Part shown: piece by piece, positions 1 through 7,154 of the stretch
Numbering within the stretch: the first letter of the stretch is position 1
Layout: each line of letters opens with the position of its first letter
Position numbers and translations under genes: made by a program
DNA from: an uncultured Bacteroidia bacterium
GTDB taxonomy: Bacteria > Bacteroidota > Bacteroidia > Bacteroidales > UBA932
Length of the DNA: 64,000 nucleotides
Assembly: GCA_902785825.1 (NCBI GenBank)
Contig: CACZZZ010000017.1
Location: forward strand, 84,875 to 148,874
Direction of reading: 5' to 3'
Notes under the pieces: model-generated
Told to the model about the DNA's origin: nothing
What the model saw: the letters and a program-made list of their open reading frames with translations, nothing else
The model's database searches: none

Positions 1-17
1 GAAAAATGCAAGTTAAT

Positions 18-539
18 ATGAATAGAGTACTTTTCCGGGTTATTGTTCTTGCCGGGTTGCTTTTAGCGACAGGATGTGAGAAATGGAGTGAAAAAGAAGA
101 TTGGATTGTTGATTGGGCTCCAGTCGAGATTTACATTACCGCTACTGATGATGATGGAAACTCCATTATTTCCCCAGACATGCCAGGCATGACACTTACT
201 TTCAAAGGAGAGACATACACGGTAAAAGATTGGAAAGAGCTTTCCGTCATACAAACCAGGGCATATCTTGCCGTTTTACATGGTTTGTTTGCGCAACCCT
301 ATAATGAAAGCGATGGGAAAGAATCATATCGCCTTTATTTTGGCGAAATAGATGGTGCCAAGGACATGGATGAGGACATTGTCCTCAAATGGCCGGATGG
401 TTCGTCTGACACGATCCATTATCACTGTTCTGATCATTATAATAAAGGCCGTGGGGGATTCGGATGTGATCGAAGTTGGAAGCTTAATGGGGACAGTCAT
501 AAAGGTAGCATATTTAAATTCACGGGCAAAAGCTTTTGA
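18..539 (+). CDS. Hypothetical lipoprotein
   Basis: A protein of about 173 residues. It has a short hydrophobic signal (VIVLAGLLLATGC) with the lipobox LATGC, so it is probably a lipoprotein cleaved at that Cys. The mature part is acidic and soluble, with no domain I recognise. An upstream ATG at position 6 is in frame, but starting at position 18 puts Asn-Arg directly before the hydrophobic stretch, a normal signal-peptide layout. The gene lies at the window edge, so its operon partners are unknown. Downstream are only decayed sequences and a tRNA. Function unknown; the lipoprotein call is read from the sequence. Confidence 0.7.
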   Translation: MNRVLFRVIVLAGLLLATGCEKWSEKEDWIVDWAPVEIYITATDDDGNSIISPDMPGMTLTFKGETYTVKDWKELSVIQTRAYLAVLHGLFAQPYNESDGKESYRLYFGEIDGAKDMDEDIVLKWPDGSSDTIHYHCSDHYNKGRGGFGCDRSWKLNGDSHKGSIFKFTGKSF

Positions 540-540
540 T

Positions 541-776
541 AATCATAATTAACCACTCGTGTTTCCTTGGATAAGCATGAGTCGTAACACGCATGAAGCT
601 GGTCTTTCAGAAGGTTTTTTTCGGTTGCGGTCGTATGGAGAGAGTCCCGTGTGCCAGAACAGGAAACGGTCTTTGAACTGCTCTTTTACGAGATAGGTCT
701 TCCCGACCCGGCATCGTCCATGCACGGCGATTAATTCTGAGTGCTTTCTTTCAAAGCATTTTTCCAGTTCAAGTCA
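541..776 (-). pseudogene. Fragment of AAA/archaeal-type ATPase, frameshifted
   Basis: Read on the minus strand from about 776 down, one frame gives a stretch with ELIAVHGRCRVGKTYLV followed by KEQFKDRFLF and TGLSPYDRNRK. This is the Walker A (GxxxxGKT) region of the large Bacteroidales family of DEXX-box/AAA ATPases. At a run of seven A's the frame must shift to continue as NLLKDQLHACYDS, which also fits the family. There is no start, and the sequence beyond (Walker B, C-terminal nuclease-like domain) is missing. It is therefore a remnant of a few hundred bases. Such ATPases are common accessory genes; this copy is certainly not functional. Confidence 0.7.
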
Positions 777-1400
777 CCTTCTAAGCAGCGATGCCCAGCT
801 TTTCTTGCCACTGCGCAAGGTTATGCCCCCATACCAGTAGCCGGGTTGCTTGCCTGACAGTTTTGCCTGCCTGAGGGCCTCTTCGGGATCTCTGAAATAA
901 TACGTCGTCATTCTGCGAAGCTACGGAACCGCTTTGCCACCTTTTGTCAAAACATGCCTCGTTTATGTCATTGAGCGCCAGCGAAGAATCTACAAAACAG
1001 AAGCAGGCCGAAGTGTCTTTCAGCCCCCTGTGGGCCACATCCTCCCGCGAACCCCCGTCTCAAAACCGGGGCCTCCGCAACCGAATCACCCATATAACGC
1101 CATGGGGGGCATTTTGCCCTGCCCTTGGTTTGCAAAACAGCATCGCATTATCCATTCCAAAGACTGCGGCTCTTAACTCAGGTATCATCAGCCGAGGTTG
1201 TCCGCCCATTGCGTTCCGCCAAACAGGCGCACAGCAATATGTTCTCCGGGTCTTCCCTAGACATATCCTTGTGCGCCGATGCCTCAGATGGGGTCTTGGC
1301 GCACAGTCGTATTGAAAGAAGCAAATCCAAACGGGTATTACCGTGCGCATGTTTGGCGATTATATGGCACTACCGCTCACACCTTTGCTTTTGATCAATG
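777..1400. other. Gene-poor stretch, no convincing gene
   Basis: Several short open frames occur on both strands (for example 781-1038 minus and 944-1315 plus), but none shows a recognisable domain, signal peptide or plausible start. They overlap one another. With the ATPase remnant on one side and the duplicated tRNA end on the other, I read this as decayed accessory DNA. I cannot identify its origin. Confidence 0.4.
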
Positions 1401-1404
1401 CGAA

Positions 1405-1456
1405 ACGACAGCCATGAAGGCTGCCGTTCTCATTGTGAGCGGAAAACGAGACTCGA
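1405..1456 (-). repeat. Truncated duplicate of tRNA-Gly 3' end plus terminator
   Basis: Positions 1437-1456 are identical over 20 nt to 1611-1630, the 3' acceptor/T-arm end of the intact tRNA-Gly. A hairpin (arms 1405-1413 and 1419-1427) sits at exactly the same 32-nt offset as the terminator hairpin of the real tRNA (arm starting 1579). The rest of the tRNA (anticodon and D arms) is absent. So this is a partial copy of tRNA tail plus terminator. It could be an attachment-site scar of an element that integrated at the tRNA 3' end, or a decayed tandem tRNA copy. Confidence 0.65.
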
Positions 1457-1574
1457 GCCCGAGGCTGCGCCTCGGACTGCCTCGCGCCTTTCACGTTACC
1501 CCCGCCTTCCTGACGGAAGGCTGCCCCTCGGGGGCCTCGGGGTCGCTCGGCCGGGCCGTCGTCACCTTTTAAGC
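1457..1574. repeat. GC-rich palindromic stretch between tRNA ends
   Basis: This stretch is far more GC-rich than its surroundings and is full of short palindromes, such as CCGAGGC/GCCTCGG, CCTTCC/GGAAGG and GCCCC/GGGGC. No coding potential is seen. It separates the truncated from the intact tRNA-Gly end. Confidence 0.4.
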
Positions 1575-1601
1575 CAAAACGACGGCCACAAGGACCGTCG
1601 T
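1575..1601 (-). terminator. Terminator downstream of tRNA-Gly
   Basis: On the minus strand a hairpin with arms ACGACGG/CCGTCGT (1595-1601 and 1579-1585) is followed by TTTTGGCTT, just after the tRNA 3' end. This is a plausible intrinsic terminator for the tRNA transcript. Confidence 0.55.
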
Positions 1602-1611
1602 TTGTCTTAAG

Positions 1612-1684
<73 letters not shown>

Positions 1685-1725
1685 ATACCCGCTTTGGTGT
1701 CTCGGGATTGCAAAGGTACAACATT

Positions 1726-1760
1726 TTTGCTTTCGCGCAAATTTTTTTTGAGTATATTTG
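1726..1760 (+). promoter_or_regulatory. Putative sigma-ABfr promoter
   Basis: A TATATTTG box at 1753-1760 matches the Bacteroidota -7 element TAnnTTTG. A TTTG at 1726-1729 is a candidate -33 element, although the 23-nt spacer is longer than usual. It lies 24 nt before the start codon of the esterase gene. Confidence 0.5.
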
Positions 1761-1783
1761 TTTTTAACCGAATCTTGGAAGAT

Positions 1784-3223
1784 ATGAAAAGAGTATTATC
1801 AATCATTGCCATTGCCCTGTTGGGGACTTCTGGCTTGTGGGCCAAAGTGACCCTCCCGTCCTTCTTCAGCGACAACATGGTTCTTCAGCGCGAGACAGAA
1901 GCCGCCATTTGGGGGTGGACTGACAAGAAGAACGACATCACCATCACGACCACCTGGACAGGAGTCAAGTTCACCGCCAAGCCGGACGAGAACGGCAAGT
2001 GGATGACAAGGATTCCGACCCCTCAGGCCGGAGGACCTTACAAGATATTCATTTCTGATGGTGAGAAGTCGGAAAGAGTTGAGCTTCAGAATGTCATGAT
2101 AGGCGAGGTGTGGTTCTGCTCGGGCCAGTCCAACATGGAAATGTCTGTGGGCGGATATGGCGGACAACCCGCTGCCGGCGCCGCCGATATCATCCTCGGT
2201 GCCAAGGCCTCGACCCCGATCCGCATGTGCACGATCAAAAGGACCGCGTCTTTGAAGCCTCTTCAGGAATGCGAGGGATCTTGGCAAGAGAATGAGCCAG
2301 AGGCTGTCTCGAACACGAGCGCCACGGCATATTTCTTCGCGAGGAAACTCCAGGAGATGCTGGACGTCCCGGTCGGGATCCTCGTCTCTTGCTGGGGCGG
2401 TTCCACGATCGAGACTTGGATCAACAGGGAGACTCTCTCGGCCAAGTTCGGGAACGAGTTCGACCTGTCTTTCCTCGATGGGGACAAGATTGTCGGAACC
2501 CAGTTCCAGACTCCTTGCACCCTCTTCAACGGGCAGGTCGCCCCTCTCGTGCCTTTCACATTCAAAGGCATGATCTGGTACCAGGGAGAGGCCAACCGCG
2601 GCAGGGCTGAGCAATATATTCGTCTGCAAAAGGAATATGTGGCGATGATGAGGGATATTTTCGAGGTCCCTGACGCCCCCTTCTATTTCGTGCAGATCGC
2701 CCCTTACCCTTATGGCGATCCGGTAGGGTGGACATCGGGCTATTTCACTGAAGCTCAGCAGAAATCCCTGGATGTGATCCCTCACAGCGGCATGGCCGCC
2801 ACATTGGACATCGGGGAATATGGCACCATCCACCCCTGCAAGAAGCAGGAGGTTGGCAACCGCCTGGCGTATCAGGCCCTTGTCAAGGACTATGGTTTCA
2901 AAGGTATCGACCCTGATGCTCCGTCCTACGAGAGCGCCGTGTTCGAGAATGGGGAGGCCATCATCACCATGAAGGTTGACCGCCGGGGGCTTTCTCCGGG
3001 AGGAGTCAACCTCGAAGGATTCGAGATCGCGGGAGCCGACAAGGTCTTCCACCCTGCCCAGGCCCATGTCCAGCTCTGGAACAACAAGGTTGTCGTCAGC
3101 AGTCCGGACGTTCCGGAACCGGTGGCCGTACGTTATTGCTTCAGGAATTGGGGAGTCGGAACTTTGTTCAATAACTACGGCATCCCCGCAGGTCCGTTCA
3201 GGACAGATGATTGGAATCTTTAA
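1784..3223 (+). CDS. Sialate O-acetylesterase (SGNH hydrolase, SASA family)
   Basis: A 479-residue secreted esterase that in this family removes O-acetyl groups from sialic acids or other glycans. The start at 1784 gives a clean signal peptide (MKRVLSIIAIALLGTSGLWA); the frame is open further upstream but that part runs through tRNA and promoter sequence. The SGNH block I motif GQSNM gives the nucleophile Ser116. GMIWYQGEAN provides the oxyanion-hole block, and DIGEYGTIHP holds the Asp342/His350 region. Length and order fit the bacterial family (PF03629) with its N-terminal beta-sandwich. It is followed 13 nt later by the LolA-like gene, so the two may be cotranscribed. The natural substrate is not shown by context. 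Confidence 0.9.
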   Translation: MKRVLSIIAIALLGTSGLWAKVTLPSFFSDNMVLQRETEAAIWGWTDKKNDITITTTWTGVKFTAKPDENGKWMTRIPTPQAGGPYKIFISDGEKSERVELQNVMIGEVWFCSGQSNMEMSVGGYGGQPAAGAADIILGAKASTPIRMCTIKRTASLKPLQECEGSWQENEPEAVSNTSATAYFFARKLQEMLDVPVGILVSCWGGSTIETWINRETLSAKFGNEFDLSFLDGDKIVGTQFQTPCTLFNGQVAPLVPFTFKGMIWYQGEANRGRAEQYIRLQKEYVAMMRDIFEVPDAPFYFVQIAPYPYGDPVGWTSGYFTEAQQKSLDVIPHSGMAATLDIGEYGTIHPCKKQEVGNRLAYQALVKDYGFKGIDPDAPSYESAVFENGEAIITMKVDRRGLSPGGVNLEGFEIAGADKVFHPAQAHVQLWNNKVVVSSPDVPEPVAVRYCFRNWGVGTLFNNYGIPAGPFRTDDWNL

Positions 3224-3236
3224 TATTCAGAAATAG

Positions 3237-3851
3237 ATGAAACGTTTATTTACAATTGTTTGCACCATGGTGGCGCTTTCCTCGGGAGTCTTCGCCCAGA
3301 CGGCTCAGGAGATTGTCGAGAGGATGGATCAGGAGATTAACAAGGGAGAGACCCTGGGGACAGCCTTGACCATGACCATGAAGATGCCGATCATCGGTGA
3401 AATCTCGACCCGTATCTGGACCTTGGGTGACAAGAGCAAGGCTGAAATGGAAGGTAAGGGTGAGAAGAGCACAGTTTGGTATGACAAGGATGTGTCATGG
3501 ACTTATACTCCCAAGGATAATGAGATAGTGATCAAAAAAGTAGAATCTGAAGAAAACCAGGAAAAGGATCTGGCCAGCGGTGTCACAGAAGGGTATAAGG
3601 TGTCCATCACCGGGGAAACTGCCGATAGATGGATCCTCAAGTGCAAGAAATTAAGAAGCAATGACGACAAGGGCGATCCTAAACGGATGGACCTGATCGT
3701 GTCCAAGAAGACATATCTTCCGATCAGCCTGAACGCCAAGGCCAGCATCATCAAGATCACTCTCAGTGACTATGTCATCGGGGTATCACCTGAGGAGGTG
3801 GCTTTTGACCCTTCGGCATTTCCCGGAGTCAAAATCACCGACCAGAGATAA
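3237..3851 (+). CDS. LolA-like outer-membrane lipoprotein carrier family protein
   Basis: A 204-residue periplasmic protein with a signal peptide ending near VFAQ (residue ~21). The remainder has the LolA/LolB half-barrel pattern: a start helix (AQEIVERMDQEIN), then beta strands including TRIWTLGDKSKAEMEGK, WYDKDVSWTYTP and a final VAFDPSAFPGVKITDQR. LolA proteins carry lipoproteins or hydrophobic ligands across the periplasm. Bacteroidales encode several paralogues, and whether this one is the true LolA cannot be told. It lies 13 nt after the esterase gene and converges with pheS. Confidence 0.75.
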   Translation: MKRLFTIVCTMVALSSGVFAQTAQEIVERMDQEINKGETLGTALTMTMKMPIIGEISTRIWTLGDKSKAEMEGKGEKSTVWYDKDVSWTYTPKDNEIVIKKVESEENQEKDLASGVTEGYKVSITGETADRWILKCKKLRSNDDKGDPKRMDLIVSKKTYLPISLNAKASIIKITLSDYVIGVSPEEVAFDPSAFPGVKITDQR

Positions 3852-3853
3852 AA

Positions 3854-3879
3854 AGGTGCAGGGGGATCCCTCTACACCT
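3854..3879. terminator. Possible bidirectional terminator
   Basis: An imperfect hairpin AGGTG-c-AGGG / CCCT-cta-CACCT lies between two convergent genes. It overlaps the last codons of pheS and has no strong T tract. It could terminate from either side. Confidence 0.35.
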
Positions 3880-4906
3880 CTATCGCCGTCTTGAACTGGG
3901 AAAGGAATCTCAGGTCGTTCTCGAAATAATGGCGAAGGTCATTGACCTGCCATTTCAGCATAGCGATTCGCTCGAGGCCCATGCCGAAGGCGAATCCGCT
4001 GTATTTCTTACTGTCGATTCCGGAGGCCTCGAGGACATTGGGGTCAACCATTCCGCAACCCAGGATCTCCAGCCAGCCTGTTCCCTTGCAGATGTTGCAA
4101 CCCTTGCCGTGGCAGATGTTGCAGCTGACGTCAACCTCGCTTGAAGGCTCGGTGAACGGGAAGTAAGACGGCCTCATGCGGATCGCCGTGTCGGGACCGA
4201 ACATCTCGCGGGCGAAAAGCAGGATCGCCTGCTTAAGGTCGGCGAAGGTGACATTCTCGTCAATATAAAGCCCTTCCACCTGATGGAATATGCAGTGGGC
4301 GCGGGCGGAGATAGCCTCGTTGCGGAACACCCTTCCGGGGCAGATGACCCTGATGGGAAGTTTCATTGTCTCCATCGCGCGCACCTGCACTGAAGAAGTG
4401 TGGGTCCTCAAAAGAAGCGGATTGAGGTGGCCTGCGGACACGAAGAAAGTGTCCTGCATGTCCCTGGCCGGGTGGTTCGGAGGGAAATTGAGGGCCTCGA
4501 ACACATGGTAGTCATCCTCGATCTCCGGACCTTCCGCCACGTCGTAACCGAATTTGCGGAATATGTCCACAATCTCCTGGCGGACAATCGAGACGGGATG
4601 CCTTGAGCCGAGAGCGAAAGGAGTACCTGGCATGCTCAGATCCTCTTTGGGGCCTTCGGCGGTGGCAGAGGACGCGGTCTTATCCTTGAGTTCCTCAATC
4701 TTGGCCGCTGCGGCCTGCTTGAGCTCATTGAGCTTTCTTCCGAATTCCCTCTTGAGATCCGGACTGCAAGTCCTGAAATCCTCGAACAACTTAGTGATCT
4801 CACCCTTCTTTCCGAGAAGCCTTACCCTGGCTTCCTCAACTTCCTTTGCGTTGGCGGCCTTCAACTCGGCAACCTGCGCGAGCAACTTTTCAATCGCTTC
4901 TTTCAT
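3872..4906 (-). CDS. pheS: Phenylalanine--tRNA ligase alpha subunit
   Basis: PheS pairs with PheT (not in this window) to charge tRNA-Phe in the cytoplasm. The 344 residues match the family length. An N-terminal coiled coil (residues 1-95, with VRLLGKKGEIT) binds tRNA. The class II motif 1 region (HPVSIVRQEIVDIFRKFGYD) and PSYFPFTEPSSEVDV follow, and motif 3 is FAFGMGLERIAMLKW near the C terminus. A Cys-rich insertion CNICHGKGCNICKGTGW, possibly zinc-binding, sits before the second half of the catalytic core; I associate this with Bacteroidota PheS. The gene downstream is convergent. Confidence 0.95.
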   Translation of the reverse strand: MKEAIEKLLAQVAELKAANAKEVEEARVRLLGKKGEITKLFEDFRTCSPDLKREFGRKLNELKQAAAAKIEELKDKTASSATAEGPKEDLSMPGTPFALGSRHPVSIVRQEIVDIFRKFGYDVAEGPEIEDDYHVFEALNFPPNHPARDMQDTFFVSAGHLNPLLLRTHTSSVQVRAMETMKLPIRVICPGRVFRNEAISARAHCIFHQVEGLYIDENVTFADLKQAILLFAREMFGPDTAIRMRPSYFPFTEPSSEVDVSCNICHGKGCNICKGTGWLEILGCGMVDPNVLEASGIDSKKYSGFAFGMGLERIAMLKWQVNDLRHYFENDLRFLSQFKTAIEV

Positions 4907-4921
4907 TATATTCCTGAGATT

Positions 4922-5347
4922 TTACTTGACTTTGGTTGTGGCTTCCAGCATCTTAGCTTTCCGCTTGTCGCGGGCCTTCTTCTCCCTTGCGGCGCCTTGC
5001 TTGAGGTATTTCTCCCACTGCTCTTCATTCATGATCTTATGCATCGCCTCATAGATCTTGTCGGCCCACTTGTCGCTGGCCTTGGTGTAGAGATCCGTAT
5101 TGGACACCTTGGCCTCCTGAAGAGCGTCCAGCTCGGCCTGGAGGGCATGGTAGTCGTGGGTGAGGATAGAGTCGGCATAGAAGGTCTGCCAGTCCTCGAG
5201 CTTAAGAGAGGACTCGAGTTTCTCAACCTCCTTCTGGATGAACTCCACCATCTTTTTCTCCTTCTCCTCGGGACTCATTTGCTCCTGGGCAAAGGCGGTT
5301 CCGACCGAAAAGAGAAGGGCTATGGCCGCGAACAATATTTTTTTCAT
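4922..5347 (-). CDS. Small exported helical protein, unknown function
   Basis: About 141 residues when started at the ATG at 5347, giving MKKILFAAIALLFSVGTAFAQ as the signal peptide. A longer frame upstream is open but would precede the signal and overlap the promoter. The mature part is almost all charged helix (SPEEKEKKMVEF, KQGAAREKKARDKRKAK), resembling periplasmic Spy-like or other helical chaperones only in general character. It lies 15 nt upstream of pheS on the same strand, so the two may be cotranscribed. No function is assigned. Confidence 0.7.
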   Translation of the reverse strand: MKKILFAAIALLFSVGTAFAQEQMSPEEKEKKMVEFIQKEVEKLESSLKLEDWQTFYADSILTHDYHALQAELDALQEAKVSNTDLYTKASDKWADKIYEAMHKIMNEEQWEKYLKQGAAREKKARDKRKAKMLEATTKVK

Positions 5348-5377
5348 ATCTTTACAGTTCATTATTATATCAACAGA

Positions 5378-5407
5378 CAAAAGTAATCAATAATCGAATA
5401 ATCACAA
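5378..5407 (-). promoter_or_regulatory. Putative promoter for the small exported protein and pheS
   Basis: On the minus strand TACTTTTG (5385-5378) fits TAnnTTTG exactly. TTTG (5407-5404) lies 18 nt upstream, close to the usual Bacteroidota spacing. The -33 element abuts the start codon of the divergent dipeptidase gene, so the two transcription units may influence each other. Confidence 0.6.
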
Positions 5408-5408
5408 A

Positions 5409-7154
5409 ATGACAAGGAAAGCAATCTTCGCCGCCGCTCTCGCCGCCACGGCCATTCTCGCCGGGGGGATAAGGAGCAAAGCCTGTACCAACATCATCGT
5501 GACAAGGGGTGCCAGTGCTGACAACTCTAACATCATCTCTTACGCAGCCGACTCGCATGTGCTTTACGGCGAGCTTTATTTCCATCCCGCCGCCATGTGG
5601 AAGGCCGGCACGATGCTGGATGTCGTGGACTGGGACTCTTACCGTCCCTTGGGCAGTATTCCCCAGGTCGCCCATACCTACAAGACGGTAGGCAATATGA
5701 ATGAGCATCAGCTCATTATCGGCGAGACCACTTGGGGTGGCCGCCGTGAGCTCCACGATCCGGCCGGAATCATGGACTACGGTTCCTTGATCTACATCAC
5801 CCTCCAGAGGGCCAAGACCGCGAGAGAGGCCATCCAGACCATTATCGATCTGGCTAATGAATATGGTTACGCCTCCTCAGGCGAGTCCTTCTCGATAGCC
5901 GACAAAGACGAGGCTTGGGTTATGGATCTCGTCGGTAAGGGTCCTGACAACAAGGGTATCAACTATGTGGCTATCAGGATTCCTGACGGCTACATCTGCT
6001 CCCACGCCAACCAGGCCCGCATCCAGACTTTCCCCCAGAATGACCCCGAGAACTGTATTTTCGCTCCCGGGATGATCGAATTCGCAAGGGAGAAGGGCTG
6101 GTTCAGCGGCGAGGACAAGGACTTTGACTTCACCGCCGCTTTCGGCCCTGTTGATTTCGGTGGAGCCAGGGGTTGTGACGCCCGCGCCTGGAGCGCCTTC
6201 AACATCTTGACTGGAGGTGAGTTCACTTATGAGAAAGACGGGAAAATGGTCACCGAGCCGGCTTCCGCTTATTATGATTATATCACCGGGAAAGACCTGT
6301 CCCGCAGACTTCCTTTGTTCGTGAAACCTTCGAAGAAGATCACTGTGAAGAATGTGGCTGATGCTATGAGGGATCACTTTGAGGGAACTCCGCTTGACAT
6401 GACAACCGACATCGGAGCCGGTGGAAACGCGCTTCCTTACCGCTGGAGGCCTATGGGCTTCTCCAAGGACGGCTGGAGCTACACCAACGAGAGGGCGATA
6501 GCCACCCAGCAGACCGGTTTCTGGTTTGTCGCCCAGGCCAGGCATGACCTTCCTGATGTCGTTGGAGGAATCATCTGGTTCGGCACCGATGATGCCGCCA
6601 CCTCTTACCTTACCCCGATATATTCCAACACCAACGAGGTCCCCGAGTGTTTCAGGGAGGGCAACGGCAACATGCTGGAATATTCAAAGACCGCCTCTTT
6701 CTGGATCAACAACCGTGTGGCCAACGATTGCTACAAGGCTTACAACATGATGGCTCCGACTGTCCGTGAGGCGATCGATAAGTTTGAGAATGAGCAGCTT
6801 CTGACAAAAGTCCCCGAGATGGATGCCAAGGCCCTCGCCGCTTACAACGCTATCGTCACCAAGATTGGCAAGAAAGATCCCGCTGCCAAGGATTGGTTCG
6901 CCCCTGTCAAGAAGCTGTTGACTGAATATTCTGTCGGTACCGCGCAGAAGCAGTTCGAGAATTGGGTGGCTCTTGAGGAGATGATAACCGTCAAGTTCAT
7001 CGACGGTAACGTCAAGGCCCAGAACGAGGACGGCAGTTTCAAGCATTCGAAATATAACGCCGGAACTCCGGCGGGGATTACCAATCCCGGTTATACCGAG
7101 AAGTGGAAAGAGGCTGTCATCAAAGACCACGGTGACGTCATCCGGGTCAGGTGA
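5409..7154 (+). CDS. C69-family dipeptidase
   Basis: A 581-residue Ntn-hydrolase of peptidase family C69, which cleaves dipeptides. A signal peptide precedes ACTNIIVTRGAS. Cys26, at the start of CTN, would become the N-terminal nucleophile of the mature enzyme, as in exported Bacteroidales members. NIISYAADSH and GETTWGGRREL are further family blocks. Its stop codon overlaps by one base the ATG of the S46-like gene (TGATG), so the two are translationally coupled. Together they look like an envelope peptide-utilisation unit, consistent with amino-acid fermenting Bacteroidales. Confidence 0.9.
   Translation: MTRKAIFAAALAATAILAGGIRSKACTNIIVTRGASADNSNIISYAADSHVLYGELYFHPAAMWKAGTMLDVVDWDSYRPLGSIPQVAHTYKTVGNMNEHQLIIGETTWGGRRELHDPAGIMDYGSLIYITLQRAKTAREAIQTIIDLANEYGYASSGESFSIADKDEAWVMDLVGKGPDNKGINYVAIRIPDGYICSHANQARIQTFPQNDPENCIFAPGMIEFAREKGWFSGEDKDFDFTAAFGPVDFGGARGCDARAWSAFNILTGGEFTYEKDGKMVTEPASAYYDYITGKDLSRRLPLFVKPSKKITVKNVADAMRDHFEGTPLDMTTDIGAGGNALPYRWRPMGFSKDGWSYTNERAIATQQTGFWFVAQARHDLPDVVGGIIWFGTDDAATSYLTPIYSNTNEVPECFREGNGNMLEYSKTASFWINNRVANDCYKAYNMMAPTVREAIDKFENEQLLTKVPEMDAKALAAYNAIVTKIGKKDPAAKDWFAPVKKLLTEYSVGTAQKQFENWVALEEMITVKFIDGNVKAQNEDGSFKHSKYNAGTPAGITNPGYTEKWKEAVIKDHGDVIRVR

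Noticed and set aside
781..1038. Minus-strand frame of 85 codons next to the ATPase remnant
   Set aside because: No domain, no supported start, and located in decayed DNA; noted only as part of the gene-poor stretch.
1799..3067. A 422-codon open frame on the minus strand
   Set aside because: It lies wholly opposite the esterase gene, which has clear family motifs; the antisense frame has none and reflects GC-biased third positions.
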